DNA of 64,000 bases, taken from contig JAOAPY010000037.1 of NCBI GenBank assembly GCA_025463135.1, forward strand, positions 49,255 to 113,254. Reading direction: 5' to 3'. A model generated the notes under the pieces. That model was not told the origin of the DNA. It did no database searches and was given only the letters and a program-made list of their open reading frames with translations. Shown here one piece after another: positions 50,412 through 64,000 of this stretch (positions within the stretch are counted from its first letter, which is position 1; every line of letters begins with the position of its first letter). The DNA comes from Acidobacteriota bacterium. GTDB lineage: Bacteria > Acidobacteriota > Blastocatellia > Pyrinomonadales > Pyrinomonadaceae. The translations under genes were made by a program, and so were the position numbers.

Positions 50412-50586
50412 GTGTAAAATTCCCTCCGCCAGATACTTAGCAATAGCCATGCCAACAGGCATAAGGATGGCTTTTACTGAGTTTGCCACTTTTTCTTTGA
50501 TAAGTGCGGCGAAGGGAACACCGTTTAGTATCCTTGCCATACGGCCTCGGCCCATCCAACCACCCGGGAGTTTTGAACGTCTGACA

Positions 50587-50620
50587 CAAAAAAATCGGCT
50601 GGGATTTCTCCCAGCCGATT
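50587..50620 (-). terminator. strong Rho-independent terminator of the rpoBC operon
   Basis: AATCGGCTGGGA, loop GAAA, TCCCAGCCGATT (50593-50620) is a perfect twelve-pair stem followed by seven T residues on the minus strand, 28 bp after the rpoC stop. Confidence 0.95.
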
Positions 50621-50647
50621 CATGCGAAGAACGTTCGTCTGTTCTAA

Positions 50648-54859
<4,212 letters not shown>

Positions 54860-54870
54860 GTCTTATCTCC

Positions 54871-54994
54871 ATTTCGGATTGCGAATTTTGGATTGCGGAT
54901 TTGCCCGCAACCCAATTTCACTGATCCATTTGTCCGCTTGAATAACGGTCGGACGCGTGCAAATTCGCAATCCGAAATCCGCAATTCGCAATTC
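54871..54994. repeat. ATTTCGGATTGCG-type inverted repeat in the rpoB-rpoC spacer
   Basis: The left arm (54871-54903) starts ATTTCGGATTGCGAATTTTG and is mirrored by the right arm (54960-54994) with AAATTCGCAATCCGAAATCC. The arms flank about 56 bp. The same words occur in the rplL-rplJ and rplA-rplK spacers. Confidence 0.75.
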
Positions 54995-54997
54995 TTC

Positions 54998-57900
54998 CTA
55001 TCCTTCTACCGTGCTGGTGATTAAGGCTTCACCAACTCCCTCTTCTTTACCGGTGCCGTTGGTGGCTGTCTTTTTGTCGATGAGTTCGACATCAAGACAG
55101 AGCGATTGCAGTTCGCGCACCAACACGTTAAATGATTCAGGCAGACCCGGATCGAAATCGGCTTCACCCTTGACGATCGCTTCATAAATCTTGGATCGGC
55201 CGGCGACGTCGTCGGACTTGGCAGTCAGCAATTCCTGCAGGATGTGCGCGGCGCCGTACGCTTCCAGGGCCCAGACTTCCATCTCTCCAAACCGCTGTCC
55301 GCCGAATTGCGCTTTGCCACCCAACGGCTGTTGCGTAATCAGGCTATACGGTCCAATCGAACGGGCGTGAATCTTGTCGTCCACCAGGTGCGACAATTTC
55401 AACATGTAGATATAGCCCACCGTAACCTTTTGCTCGAATGGATCGCCCGAGAGACCGTCGAAGAGTATGGCCTTGCCGGACTCGTTTACGATTTCCGGCA
55501 GTCCCAGTTCGCGAGCCCGGGCGCCGCTTTCACGCAACTTGTCCTTGATCTCGGTCTCAGTTGCGCCATCGAACACCGGAGTAGCGAAATGAAGTCCGAG
55601 AACGCGCGCGGCCCAGCCGAGGTGGGTTTCCAGGATTTGACCGACGTTCATGCGCGACGGCACACCCAGCGGGTTCAGTACGATTTCCACCGGCGTTCCA
55701 TCCGGCAGATAAGGCATATCTTCTTCCGGCAGAATGCGCGCGATCACACCCTTGTTACCGTGGCGGCCGGCCATCTTATCGCCCACGGACAGCTTGCGCT
55801 TCATGGCGATAAAGACCTTGACCATCTTGATCACACCGGGCGAGAGCTCGTCACCCTGCCGCAGCTTGGCGATCTTCTCTTCATAAATGTCCGAGAGGAT
55901 CTTGATCTGGCGTTCGGTGCGATCTTCGTATTCCTTGATCTCCGCGGGTACGTCGACCCGCGACGAAGCCAGTTGCACCTTGCGCAGCACTTTTGATTCG
56001 ACGCTTTGCAGCATCTCTTTCGTGATCGGCTCGTTCTTGGGAATGACTACTTCGCGGTTAACCGTCAAATCAGCCGACAGCTTACGTCCCTCGAGCAATT
56101 CATAAATACGCGCGTCGCGCTGCTCCTGGAGGATGCGAATCTCGTCTTCAAGGTCGCGCCGCAGACGACTCTCTTCTTCCTCTTCGATAGCCAGCGAGCG
56201 GGCGTCTTTCTCCTGTCCCTTGCGGGTAAAGACCTGCACGTCGACCACGGTACCGTCGATTCCCGGCGGGCTCACCAGCGAAGCATCTTTCACATCGCCG
56301 GCCTTCTCGCCGAAGATTGCGCGCAGCAGTTTTTCTTCCGCCGTCAACTGGGTCTCGCCCTTGGGCGTGACCTTGCCCACCAGGATGGAACCCGGCTTGA
56401 CCTGGGCGCCGATGCGGATGATGCCGCTATCGTCCAGATCGCGCAGCATGTTCTCGCCGACGTTGGGAATGTCGCGAGTGATCTCTTCGGGCCCGAGCTT
56501 GGTGTCGCGAGCTTCGATCTCGAGTTCTTCAATGTGAATCGAGGTGTAGTAATCCTCTTTCACCAGCCGCTCAGAGACCAGAATGGCGTCTTCAAAGTTG
56601 TAGCCGCGCCAGGGCATGAACGCGACCAGCACGTTGCGACCAAGGGCCAACTCGCCGCGGTCCGTACAAGGCCCGTCAGCGATAACCTGACCTTTCGCTA
56701 CGCGCTCGCCTACGTGGACGATGGCCCGCTGGTTGATACAGGTATTCTGATTCGAACGCTTGAACTTGATCAGCGTGTAAATGTCGGCGGTAACCTCGCG
56801 CGAGATCGTGCCATCGACATTGTGATCAGCCTTGACGATGATGCGCTCAGAGTCGACGTAGTCGACCACGCCGTCTCGTCGCGCCGCGACCACCGCGCCG
56901 GAATCGCGCGCCGTCGTCTTTTCCATGCCCGTGCCGATATAAGGCGCTTCGGCCCGCAGCAAAGGCACAGATTGGCGCTGCATGTTCGATCCCATCAGCG
57001 CTCGGTTAGCGTCGTCGTTCTCCAAAAACGGAATCAAGGAAGCGGCCACCGAGACCAGTTGTTTCGGCGACACATCCACGTACTCGATGTCTTTGCGCAG
57101 CGCCAGAATAAACTCGCCGGCTTTGCGGGCGGCGTTGCGCTCGTTGACGATATAGCCGGTCTCATCGAGCTCGATGTTGGCCTGACCAACCACGTGCTTA
57201 TCTTCTTCCCACGCGGTCAGGTAAAACGGCCACGGTTCGAACTCCGCCTTGCGTCCGTCGCCCGTCACGCGCTTGTTCGCCTTGTCCAGCTCTTCATTCG
57301 AGATGTGCTGGCCCGGCTTCAACTTGGTATCGCCCCCATTGACGATGCGCACAAATTCCACGACTTTTCCGTCGATGACCTTGCGATAAGGCGCTTCGAT
57401 GAAGCCGAACTCGTTGATGCGCGCAAAGCACGAGAGACTTGAGATCAGTCCGATGTTTGGACCTTCAGGAGTCTCAATGGGACAGATGCGGCCGTAGTGA
57501 GTCGGATGCACGTCGCGCACTTCAAATCCGGCGCGCTCACGCGAAAGACCACCTGGTCCGAGGGCCGACAGGCGGCGTTTGTGCGTAATCTCGGAAAGTG
57601 GATTGGTCTGATCCATAAACTGCGAGAGCTGGCTGGAGCCAAAAAACTCGCGCACCGCAGCGGTCACGGGCTTTGCGTTGATCAGATCGCGCGGCATCGT
57701 GGTCTGCATCTCCTGATGGATCGACATCTTTTCCTTGATGGCCCGTTCCATGCGCTCGAGACCGATGCGAAACTGGTTTTCCAGCAACTCACCCACGGCT
57801 CGCACGCGGCGATTGCCGAGGTGGTCGATGTCATCCGACTGAAATTCAGACGGATTTTTGCGCATCTTCAAAACGTAGGAGACCACTTCGAAGAAATCGT

Positions 57901-59464
57901 GAGCCGAGAGCAGGGGATCCTCGATTCGATCACGCTCAGGCTTACCCATCTTGATGTTGAACTTCAAACGTCCCACGCGCGAAAAATCAAACTTGCGGGG
58001 ATCAAAGAACATGGCCTCCAGCAAGCGATAAGCAGTCTGCACCGTCGGAGGATCGCCAGGTCGCATCTTGCGATAGATTTCCAACAGCGCGTCCACCGGT
58101 TTGGTGATGACATCTTTCTTGAGTGTCAGCGAGAGAATCGGACCAACATCGTCGCGCTCCGGGAAAAACACCGAGAAGCTTTCGACGCCGGCTTCCATGA
58201 TTTCAGCAAGCTTGGCCGGCGTGATTTCGTTGTTCGCTTCGAGCAGCACTTCGCCGCTCTCCATGTTTACGATATCGGCGATGGCATAGGCGCCTTCCAA
58301 TTGCTGGACGTCGATATCGATCTCTTCGATCTTCGCTTTATGGAGTGACTCGAGCGCACCGTGCGTGACTTTCTTACCGGCCCGCACAATGGGCTCGCCG
58401 CGGCCCTTGATATCATCATCGACCTTCATGCCGATCAGGTTGGTAGCACCGCCCTCCGGCACGCGAATTTTCAGTTGATTCTGGCCGACCCGGATTTCAT
58501 CGGTTACATACAACGCGCGCAGCAGGTCCTCGTCCGTGAAGGCGGCGTTCTTCACCACGTCTTCAAGCTGCGAGTCGTTGCGTGCCGATTTGGCTTCCAC
58601 CTCGCGGTTGAACCAAAGCCCCAGCGCGCGCAGGAAAATCGAAGCGAGGAACTTGCGCTTGCCGACGCGAACGTAAAGCAGGTTTTTCTGATCGTATTCG
58701 AATTCCACCCAGGAACCGCGGTAGGGAATAATCTTCGCTACATAAATCGGTCCCTTCTTGAAGAAGACGCCCGGCGAGCGATGCAACTGTGAAACAATGA
58801 CCCGCTCAGTACCGTTGATGATGAAAGTTCCGTTGTCGGTCATCAAGGGAATTTCGCCAAAGAAAACCTCTTCCTCTTTGATGTCGCGAATCGACAGGGT
58901 TTCCGTTTCCGGATCCTTGTCATAGACCGTAAGCCGGATCTTCACTTTCAAGGGAACGCTGTAGCTCATGCCGCGCTCCTGGCATTCCTGCTGATCGTGC
59001 TTATGCTTGAGACCTACGGGCTCACCGCAGTTCTCGCACAACTGCGGCCGCACGTTATTAAAGGTGCCGCATTTGTGGCAGAGCGTTTCGCCGGCAGCTA
59101 GTGGATTCACCTTGATAGTCGAACCGCACGCCTTACAATTCGCGCGCAGATAATTCAACCCTTCCAGGCGACCGCATTTGCATTGCCAGTTGCCGATTTG
59201 ATACTCGACAAAATCAAGTGTGGCGGTTCCGCGAAAGTCCGAGATCGGAAACACCGAGCGAAACACGGCCTGCAGCCCGGTGCTTTCACGCTCTTCGGTG
59301 AGTAGATCCATTTGCAGGAAGCGATTGTAGGATTCCCTCTGAATCTCGATCAGATTCGGAATCTGGACCGCCGTCTTGATCTTGGAAAAGTCCACGCGTT
59401 CCGGCGCCTTGCTCGTGCGTCGGCCTAACCCTGTATTTTCTGTTTTAAGTAGATTTGCAGACAT
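54998..59464 (-). CDS. rpoB: RNA polymerase beta subunit with cysteine-rich insertion
   Basis: 1488 residues from ATG 59464 (AAGGAAA upstream); the frame extends to 59503. Conserved regions include [20 protein letters not shown] (the rifampicin pocket, wild-type in appearance), [38 protein letters not shown] and the C-terminal [19 protein letters not shown]. Residues about 91-160 (58985-59194) are an insertion between FVEYQIG and [14 protein letters not shown] with eight cysteines in CxC/CxxC pairs (C95, C97, C110, C113, C129, C132, C143, C146). It looks like two zinc ribbons and is absent from standard RpoB. The 318-bp spacer before it holds a palindrome. Confidence 0.98.
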   Translation of the reverse strand: MSANLLKTENTGLGRRTSKAPERVDFSKIKTAVQIPNLIEIQRESYNRFLQMDLLTEERESTGLQAVFRSVFPISDFRGTATLDFVEYQIGNWQCKCGRLEGLNYLRANCKACGSTIKVNPLAAGETLCHKCGTFNNVRPQLCENCGEPVGLKHKHDQQECQERGMSYSVPLKVKIRLTVYDKDPETETLSIRDIKEEEVFFGEIPLMTDNGTFIINGTERVIVSQLHRSPGVFFKKGPIYVAKIIPYRGSWVEFEYDQKNLLYVRVGKRKFLASIFLRALGLWFNREVEAKSARNDSQLEDVVKNAAFTDEDLLRALYVTDEIRVGQNQLKIRVPEGGATNLIGMKVDDDIKGRGEPIVRAGKKVTHGALESLHKAKIEEIDIDVQQLEGAYAIADIVNMESGEVLLEANNEITPAKLAEIMEAGVESFSVFFPERDDVGPILSLTLKKDVITKPVDALLEIYRKMRPGDPPTVQTAYRLLEAMFFDPRKFDFSRVGRLKFNIKMGKPERDRIEDPLLSAHDFFEVVSYVLKMRKNPSEFQSDDIDHLGNRRVRAVGELLENQFRIGLERMERAIKEKMSIHQEMQTTMPRDLINAKPVTAAVREFFGSSQLSQFMDQTNPLSEITHKRRLSALGPGGLSRERAGFEVRDVHPTHYGRICPIETPEGPNIGLISSLSCFARINEFGFIEAPYRKVIDGKVVEFVRIVNGGDTKLKPGQHISNEELDKANKRVTGDGRKAEFEPWPFYLTAWEEDKHVVGQANIELDETGYIVNERNAARKAGEFILALRKDIEYVDVSPKQLVSVAASLIPFLENDDANRALMGSNMQRQSVPLLRAEAPYIGTGMEKTTARDSGAVVAARRDGVVDYVDSERIIVKADHNVDGTISREVTADIYTLIKFKRSNQNTCINQRAIVHVGERVAKGQVIADGPCTDRGELALGRNVLVAFMPWRGYNFEDAILVSERLVKEDYYTSIHIEELEIEARDTKLGPEEITRDIPNVGENMLRDLDDSGIIRIGAQVKPGSILVGKVTPKGETQLTAEEKLLRAIFGEKAGDVKDASLVSPPGIDGTVVDVQVFTRKGQEKDARSLAIEEEEESRLRRDLEDEIRILQEQRDARIYELLEGRKLSADLTVNREVVIPKNEPITKEMLQSVESKVLRKVQLASSRVDVPAEIKEYEDRTERQIKILSDIYEEKIAKLRQGDELSPGVIKMVKVFIAMKRKLSVGDKMAGRHGNKGVIARILPEEDMPYLPDGTPVEIVLNPLGVPSRMNVGQILETHLGWAARVLGLHFATPVFDGATETEIKDKLRESGARARELGLPEIVNESGKAILFDGLSGDPFEQKVTVGYIYMLKLSHLVDDKIHARSIGPYSLITQQPLGGKAQFGGQRFGEMEVWALEAYGAAHILQELLTAKSDDVAGRSKIYEAIVKGEADFDPGLPESFNVLVRELQSLCLDVELIDKKTATNGTGKEEGVGEALITSTVEG

Positions 59465-59718
59465 TGAATATTTCCTTGTGGAGTCCTGTTCCTGACCCGC
59501 CAATCAGAGACTCGCGCAACGCGCGACTAGTCCCGCAGCACCCAAACACGACAAAGCGCGGTCAAAGCATAAGATGCCCTGACCGCTTCAGAACCAAAAA
59601 GCAGCTAATTTCATCCGTCAAATTTTCCGGGAGTAACGCCAGCGCCCTCAATACTCCCTTAAGTTAGCCAGTAAGGACGTGACTGTCAAGTCACGCACAA
59701 ATAAACATTACGATAGCG

Positions 59719-59764
59719 CGTGTAACGCAAGCTGTTAGCTTGCCGTGCAAACCAACAGTTGCGT
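59719..59764. repeat. GTAACGCAAGCT palindromic repeat in the rplL-rpoB spacer
   Basis: Outer arms GTAACGCAA and TTGCGTTAC enclose an inner palindrome GCAAGCT-gtt-AGCTTGC. A shared 14-base block (GTAACGCAAGCTGT) also occurs at about 46272-46285. In this spacer it might contribute to attenuation between ribosomal-protein and polymerase genes. Confidence 0.6.
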
Positions 59765-59782
59765 TACCACTGACCCCGACTA

Positions 59783-60169
59783 CTACTTAACTTCGACGGT
59801 AGCGCCTGCGTCCGACAGCTTCTGCTTGATGGTCTCGGCCTCGTCCTTGGAAATGCCTTCCTTCACGGCCTTGGGCGCTGCCTCGACCAGGTCTTTGGCT
59901 TCCTTCAGACCAAGTGCCGTCACTTCGCGGACGACCTTAATAACGTTAATCTTGTTGGCGCCGATGGCCTGCAAGATGACGTCAAATTCGGTCTTCTCTT
60001 CCGCGGGCGCGGCTGCCTCGCCGCCGCCGGCTGCAGGCGCGACGGCCACAGCGGCTGCGGCTGCGGAAACGCCAAACGTCTCTTCCATCGCCTTAACAAG
60101 CTGAGAAGCTTCGAGCAACGTCAAATCTTTTACCTGATCGACGATCGATTGAATCTTATCTGTAGACAT
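59783..60169 (-). CDS. rplL: ribosomal protein L7/L12
   Basis: 128 residues. The N-terminal dimerisation domain is [20 protein letters not shown]. The Ala/Gly/Pro-rich hinge is [20 protein letters not shown]. The C-terminal factor-binding domain has [20 protein letters not shown] and ends GATVEVK. It forms the stalk that recruits translation factors. Position after rplJ is canonical. Confidence 0.99.
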   Translation of the reverse strand: MSTDKIQSIVDQVKDLTLLEASQLVKAMEETFGVSAAAAAVAVAPAAGGGEAAAPAEEKTEFDVILQAIGANKINVIKVVREVTALGLKEAKDLVEAAPKAVKEGISKDEAETIKQKLSDAGATVEVK

Positions 60170-60322
60170 GCTGATTATTCACTCCTAAAAAATTCCATAA
60201 CTGGCGACGGGCGGCTTCGCTGCCTCCGTTGCGTTTCCCTGGCTGCGTCACTGGCTGCATCGCCCGCGTCGCCTCCACTTTGGCCGCTTCACTGACACCG
60301 AAGCAAACGGCCCTAAAATTTT

Positions 60323-60376
60323 GCGTTGCGGATTTCAGCTCACAAATCCGAAATTCGCAATCCGAAATCAAAAATT
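60323..60376. repeat. ATTTCGGATTGCG-type repeat in the rplL-rplJ spacer
   Basis: GCGTTGCGGATTTC (60323-60336) faces AATCCGAAATTCGCAATCCG followed by AAATC (60346-60370). It is the same repeat vocabulary as at 54871-54994 and 61656-61788. It reaches to the rplJ stop codon. Confidence 0.65.
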
Positions 60377-60377
60377 C

Positions 60378-60911
60378 TTACGCTGCCTGTGCTTCCTTCT
60401 GGGCGCGCACCTGATCAAGGACAACCACCAGGTTCCGGGCCACGGCATTGGTAACCGTTGCCAACCGCTGCGCCTGGGCGTTGACCAGAAACATAACTTT
60501 GGAAAGCAGCTCTTCCCGCGAGGGCAAACTGGCAATCGCTTCCACGTCGCGCAAAGCAACTACGCGGCCTTCGACGATTCCGGCTTTGAAAGTAAACACA
60601 TCGGGGTTTGCTTTCGTGAATTTGGCTATCGCCTTGGAAAGGCTGACGGGATCGTCCTTGCTCAGGGCCACCGCCGTCACACCTTTGAACTGGTCCACGG
60701 CCGGCTCGAGCGCGGTGCCCACTGCGGCTTTACGGGCCAGCGTGTTCTTTACTACTGAGTAAGAGATCCCTACCTCACGCAATTGATTGCGCAGCTCCTG
60801 ATCCTTAGGTACGGTCAGCCCCTTAAAACCAACGAGCATCGCCGCGCTGGCATTCTTGAACTGCTCGGTGAGTGATTCCAGGCTTTCTTGTTTTTGCTTT
60901 CTCGTCTTCAT
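60378..60911 (-). CDS. rplJ: ribosomal protein L10
   Basis: 177 residues. The N-terminal KQESLESLTEQFKNASAAML and VGFKGLTVPKDQELRNQLRE, with SYSVVKNTLARKA, are the rRNA-binding domain hallmarks. The C-terminal helix for L12 dimers is NAVARNLVVVLDQVRAQKEA. It anchors the L7/L12 stalk. In relatives L10 also autoregulates the operon through a leader RNA; the leader here was not resolved. Confidence 0.98.
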   Translation of the reverse strand: MKTRKQKQESLESLTEQFKNASAAMLVGFKGLTVPKDQELRNQLREVGISYSVVKNTLARKAAVGTALEPAVDQFKGVTAVALSKDDPVSLSKAIAKFTKANPDVFTFKAGIVEGRVVALRDVEAIASLPSREELLSKVMFLVNAQAQRLATVTNAVARNLVVVLDQVRAQKEAQAA

Positions 60912-60932
60912 TACTTAGTCACTCCTCACCCT

Positions 60933-61628
60933 TTATTTCACGTACCCGGCTTCGTCAATCAAGACGCCCGGACTCATGGTCGAGGCAAGATTAACTTTCT
61001 TGACGTACTTACCTTTGGCGGTCGACGGCTTGGCTTTTACCACCGCTTCCAGCAGCGCCCTTGTATTGTCGCGAATCTTGTCGGCATCAAAGGAAACCTT
61101 ACCCACCGGAACGTGAATCACCCCGGTCTTGTCGACGCGGTACTCAACCTTGCCGGCCTTGGTTTCCTGAACGGCAGTCTTGACGTCAAAGGTGACGGTG
61201 CCGGTCTTGGGGTTCGGCATCAGACCACGAGGGCCAAGCACCTTGCCCAGGCCACCTACCAGACGCATCATGTCGGGCGTGGCGATCACGGCATCAAATT
61301 CCAGCCAGCCGCCCTTGATCTTATCGACCATATCCTGACCGCCGACCAGGTCAGCGCCAGCCTCTTCGGCTTCTTTGATCTTTTCGCCCTGCGCTATCAC
61401 CAGCACGGTTTTGGTCTTTCCCAAACCATGCGGGAGAACGATTGTGCCGCGGACCAATTGATCCGCTTTGCGCGGGTCAACTCCGAGCCATACGGTTAAT
61501 TCAACTGTTTCGTCAAACTTTGCGAAAGCAATCTCTTTTACTTTTGCGACCGCATCTTCCAGGTTGTGCTTGCGCCCGACTTCGATCTTCTCAGCCGCAG
61601 TGCGATATTTCTTTCCGTGCTTTTTCAT
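60933..61628 (-). CDS. rplA: ribosomal protein L1
   Basis: 231 residues. It starts [18 protein letters not shown] and contains the L1 motifs [57 protein letters not shown] and [20 protein letters not shown]. It forms the mobile L1 stalk at the ribosomal E site and often represses the rplK-rplA mRNA. The spacer to rplK carries a palindromic repeat. Confidence 0.99.
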   Translation of the reverse strand: MKKHGKKYRTAAEKIEVGRKHNLEDAVAKVKEIAFAKFDETVELTVWLGVDPRKADQLVRGTIVLPHGLGKTKTVLVIAQGEKIKEAEEAGADLVGGQDMVDKIKGGWLEFDAVIATPDMMRLVGGLGKVLGPRGLMPNPKTGTVTFDVKTAVQETKAGKVEYRVDKTGVIHVPVGKVSFDADKIRDNTRALLEAVVKAKPSTAKGKYVKKVNLASTMSPGVLIDEAGYVK

Positions 61629-61655
61629 TACTTACCTCTGAGGTGCCGACGGGGA

Positions 61656-61788
61656 ATTTCGGATTTCGGATTGCGAATTTCGGACTTGAGAACCGGCGCA
61701 ATTCGAAACCTCTGTCTCCCCTCCCTCTGTTGTGGAAAGCGAAAGCCGAACGGATGAAATCCGCAATCCGAAATTCGCAATCCGAAAT
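61656..61788. repeat. ATTTCGGATTGCG-type inverted repeat in the rplA-rplK spacer
   Basis: The left arm at 61656-61686 (AATTTCGGATTTCGGATTGC) and the right arm at 61757-61788 (AAATCCGCAATCCGAAATTC) enclose about 70 bp. The right arm runs directly up to the rplK stop codon. Confidence 0.75.
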
Positions 61789-62214
61789 TCACTCAATCGT
61801 AAGCCCCATTTGACGGGCTGTACCTTCAATCGTTCTAATCGCCGACTCGAGACTCTTGGTATTAAGGTCAGGCATCTTCAACTTGGCAATCTCTTCAATC
61901 TTTGCCCGCGAGATCTTGCCGACCTTTTCTCGTTTGGGACTACCGGAACCCTTGGGGATTCCCGAAGCCTTCTTTAACAGATCAGCTGCCGGCGGCGTCT
62001 TGGTCTCAAACGTGAACGAGCGATCGGCGTAAACCGTGATCACCACGGGCACCTTGAGATCCGGATCCATTTGCGCTGTCTTGGCGTTAAAGGCCTTGCA
62101 GAACTCCATAATGTTCACGCCGTGCTGGCCCAGCGCGGGACCAATCGGCGGAGCGGGATTCGCCTTTCCCGCCGGCACTTGCAACTTAACGTATCCAGTA
62201 ATCTTCTTTGCCAT
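61789..62214 (-). CDS. rplK: ribosomal protein L11
   Basis: 141 residues from ATG 62214 ([20 protein letters not shown]); the longer frame to 62250 starts inside the upstream repeat region. It contains [20 protein letters not shown], the proline-rich N-terminal domain that meets thiostrepton and stringent factors, and [20 protein letters not shown] in the RNA-binding C-terminal domain. Canonical position after nusG. Confidence 0.99.
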   Translation of the reverse strand: MAKKITGYVKLQVPAGKANPAPPIGPALGQHGVNIMEFCKAFNAKTAQMDPDLKVPVVITVYADRSFTFETKTPPAADLLKKASGIPKGSGSPKREKVGKISRAKIEEIAKLKMPDLNTKSLESAIRTIEGTARQMGLTIE

Positions 62215-62241
62215 AAGTCGTTTCCAATTGCCCAGGCTAAG

Positions 62242-62319
62242 GTCCGACAAACTTCAGTTTGTCGTGGCCCGGCTGGGCTAGTTCTCACGCGAATAAGCGA
62301 CAACCTGAAGTTTGTCGGA
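62242..62319. repeat. REP-like palindrome in the nusG-rplK spacer
   Basis: The left arm (62242-62264) starts GTCCGACAAACTTCAGTTTG and the right arm (62298-62319) is CGACAACCTGAAGTTTGTCG followed by GA, about 33 bp apart. It is the third member of the family at 110-163 and 5946-6026. It lies four bases from the nusG stop. Confidence 0.75.
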
Positions 62320-62322
62320 AGC

Positions 62323-62883
62323 TCATTCCTCCTCAGCGAAAGTAACTTTCTCGACGTCCAGGAAATTCAGTTCGACTGGCGTTGAGCGCCCAAAAATCGT
62401 CACCGTCACCTTTAACGTCGACTTGTCTTCATTAACTTCTTCTACCTTGCCGGTAAAACTCTGAAACGGTCCGGACTTGATGCGCACCGTTTCTCCGGAC
62501 GCATATGAAAATTTCGGTTTCGGCTTTTCTGCCGCCTCGGTGACGTTGTGAACAATCTGATCCACTTCCTGTGGCGTCAGCGGTGTCGGATTATGACCAC
62601 CGACAAAGCCCGTCACCTTGGGAGTCGACTTAATTAGATGAAAAACGTTGTCCGGGATGTGGCCGCGGTCGTCACACTCGATTTGCACCAGCACGTAACC
62701 GGGATAGAACATCCGCGAAGACTCGACTCGCTTATTGCCGCGCATTTCCACCACGGTTTCGGTGGGCACCAGCACTTCGGCGACCTCAGCCTGCAGGTCC
62801 GTGTCGCGAATGCGAGCTTTCAGGCTATCGCGAACCTTCTTCTCGTGACCGGAGTACGTATGGAGTATGAACCACTGCTGCAT
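62323..62883 (-). CDS. nusG: transcription termination/antitermination factor NusG
   Basis: 186 residues. The NGN domain begins [20 protein letters not shown] and includes [14 protein letters not shown]. The C-terminal KOW domain is [20 protein letters not shown] and ends [13 protein letters not shown]. It binds RNA polymerase and couples to ribosomal S10 or Rho. The gene pair with secE is separated by 13 bp, the standard arrangement. Confidence 0.98.
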   Translation of the reverse strand: MQQWFILHTYSGHEKKVRDSLKARIRDTDLQAEVAEVLVPTETVVEMRGNKRVESSRMFYPGYVLVQIECDDRGHIPDNVFHLIKSTPKVTGFVGGHNPTPLTPQEVDQIVHNVTEAAEKPKPKFSYASGETVRIKSGPFQSFTGKVEEVNEDKSTLKVTVTIFGRSTPVELNFLDVEKVTFAEEE

Positions 62884-62896
62884 TGAAAACTCTCTT

Positions 62897-63223
62897 TTAG
62901 ACTCCTAAAATCTTGTTAACCAGCCAGGTGAGGCCCAGGATCATCCGCGCCAAAGCTTGATCGACTGCAAATAGATAAGCAGCAAAGAAGATCACGGCGA
63001 TCAGAGTGATGATGGTCGTATTCTTAACTTCCTTGGCGCTCGGCCAGGAAACGCGCTTCAGCTCACCTCTTACGTCCCGAATAAATTGGGAAAGACGTCC
63101 CAACGGTCCGACGCGAGGCGACGACAGTCCTCGTTCGCGACGAGTGCCGCGGCCTTCGGTCCCTTCGCCAAAGGGCGTTGCTCGTGGCGACGGAAGGACT
63201 TCAGGATTGTCTGTTTCTGCCAT
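62897..63223 (-). CDS. secE: preprotein translocase subunit SecE
   Basis: 108 residues from ATG 63223 with CGAGGTT directly upstream; the frame reaches 63256. A polar N-terminal extension (about 1-45) precedes the conserved amphipathic [20 protein letters not shown] and one membrane helix ([20 protein letters not shown]). It clamps SecY in the translocon. Confidence 0.96.
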   Translation of the reverse strand: MAETDNPEVLPSPRATPFGEGTEGRGTRRERGLSSPRVGPLGRLSQFIRDVRGELKRVSWPSAKEVKNTTIITLIAVIFFAAYLFAVDQALARMILGLTWLVNKILGV

Positions 63224-63267
63224 AACCTCGTAACTCTCTCTCTCTCTCGATCCCACTTAGACAATGC

Positions 63268-63343
63268 TGGCAGGGGTACCAGGATTCGAACCCGGACTTT
63301 CGGTTTTGGAGACCGACGTGCTAACCGTTGACACTATACCCCT
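63268..63343 (-). tRNA. tRNA-Trp (CCA anticodon)
   Basis: A 76-nt cloverleaf: acceptor AGGGGTA with TACCCCT, discriminator G and encoded CCA; anticodon loop CTCCAAA with CCA; T-arm GTCCGGGTTCGAATCCTGG. Placement between rpmG and secE is the standard arrangement in many bacteria. Confidence 0.97.
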
Positions 63344-63429
63344 TCGTCGGACTGACGCGGGGATGGGGAGACGCGGGGACAGGGAGAAAAGATAATTTCG
63401 CCGCGTCTCACAATCTCCGTGTCTCGTCC

Positions 63430-63582
63430 TCACTTCGTTTCCTTATGTCCAGTGTGCTTGCGGCAACGACTGCAAAACTTCTTGAATTCAAGCCGTTCAG
63501 TCGTGGTCTTCTTGTTTTTCGTAGTCGTGTAGTTCCGACTCTTGCAATCACCACACTGGAGAACAATATTATCGCGCGGCAT
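63430..63582 (-). CDS. rpmG: ribosomal protein L33
   Basis: 50 residues, starting [20 protein letters not shown] and ending KHTGHKETK. It is the cysteine-containing (zinc-binding) form, with CGDC and CSRC pairs. It lies between tuf and tRNA-Trp as usual. The stretch 63344-63429 has a G-rich tandem (GACGCGGGGA repeated) but no gene. Confidence 0.97.
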   Translation of the reverse strand: MPRDNIVLQCGDCKSRNYTTTKNKKTTTERLEFKKFCSRCRKHTGHKETK

Positions 63583-63608
63583 AACCTAACCTCATTCGTA
63601 AATACGAT

Positions 63609-63728
63609 CTTGGGTCTTTGGCTTTTGGCTTTTGGTCTTTGATTCCTGGTATGGGGACTTGAACGATTCAAGGCCAAGCGCCAGGCAACCAGCTAGGACC
63701 CAAGTCCAAAGACCTAAGTCCAAAGACC
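63609..63728. repeat. inverted repeat with GTCTTTGG units in the tuf-rpmG spacer
   Basis: The left part (63609-63641) is built from GTCTTTGG and CTTTTGG units. The right part (63697-63728) has CCAAGTCCAAAGACC and AAGTCCAAAGACC, its approximate reverse complement. It directly abuts the tuf stop codon and could fold into a long hairpin in the mRNA. Confidence 0.5.
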
Positions 63729-63731
63729 TTC

Positions 63732-64000
63732 CTATTGAATAATATCCGTGATGGTTCCCGCTCCGACCGTGCGGCCGCCTTCGCGAATAGCGAAGCGCAA
63801 TCCCTTCTCCATCGCGATGGGCGTGATCAATTCGATCTCCATCGCCACGTTGTCACCCGGCATCACCATCTCCACGCCTTCCGGCAGTGTTGCCACTCCC
63901 GTCACGTCCGTGGTCCGAAAGTAGAACTGCGGCCGGTATCCCGTAAAGAACGGCGTGTGCCGTCCTCCTTCTTCCTTCGTCAATATATATGACTCCGCCT
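63732..64000 (-). CDS. tuf: elongation factor Tu, C-terminal part (gene continues beyond the window)
   Basis: The last 88 codons or so of EF-Tu: [60 protein letters not shown], and the final [20 protein letters not shown]. These are barrel domains 2 and 3; the GTPase domain lies outside the window. EF-Tu delivers aminoacyl-tRNA to the ribosome. Confidence 0.98.
   Translation of the reverse strand, partial: AESYILTKEEGGRHTPFFTGYRPQFYFRTTDVTGVATLPEGVEMVMPGDNVAMEIELITPIAMEKGLRFAIREGGRTVGAGTITDIIQ

Overview
The window looks like a chromosomal segment of a soil- or sediment-type Acidobacteriota, probably class Blastocatellia. This is inferred from protein style, since no rRNA gene is present. The clues are a very large TonB-dependent receptor with an N-terminal carboxypeptidase-regulatory domain, several secreted CarboxypepD_reg and DUF1579-like proteins, and many dispersed palindromic repeats in gene spacers.

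Layout. 1-4438: a STAS-domain protein, a GAF-GAF sigma-54 activator, an SDR oxidoreductase and two tiny coupled genes. 4551-10692: a complete RND efflux operon (adaptor, pump, outer-membrane channel). 10760-18795: a UBP zinc finger fused to a diadenylate-cyclase-like domain, a membrane winged-helix protein, the TonB receptor, a flavin amine oxidase and a membrane protein. 18933-20370: a decayed paralogue stub, a TPR/DUF1579-like secreted protein and a DUF1272 protein. 20889-27786 (minus): a probable transcription unit of two secreted CarboxypepD_reg proteins, a membrane-anchored thioredoxin, a secreted 14-cysteine protein and a PqqD-like/glycosyltransferase-like protein.

29827-42727 is an integrative element of about 12.9 kb sitting in the 3' half of a tRNA-Met(CAT) gene. 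A tyrosine integrase lies next to the intact tRNA, and a 45-nt tRNA 3'-half fragment marks the far end. Its cargo is mainly defence-like. A five-gene minus-strand block encodes a Rad50/SMC-like ATPase with two CxxC pairs, a SocA/YwgA-like small protein, a PD-(D/E)XK protein, a DNA methyltransferase and a second PD-(D/E)XK protein. The first three resemble a Lamassu/ABC-three-component system and the last two a restriction-modification pair. The element also carries a HigBA-like toxin-antitoxin pair and an unassigned DUF4407 membrane-protein cassette with a divergent winged-helix regulator.

42760-50411 holds a gene-poor repeat-bearing stretch, a secreted DUF1579-like protein, small proteins, an ornithine-cyclodeaminase-family enzyme, a truncated DUF2891 gene, and an aminotransferase overlapping an APC permease. 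50587-64000 (minus) is the conserved block tuf-rpmG-tRNA-Trp-secE-nusG-rplK-rplA-rplJ-rplL-rpoB-rpoC, ending in a strong terminator. Several spacers in this block carry palindromic repeats, and RpoB has a cysteine-rich insertion near its N terminus.

All functional calls come from reading motifs by eye. No database search was run.
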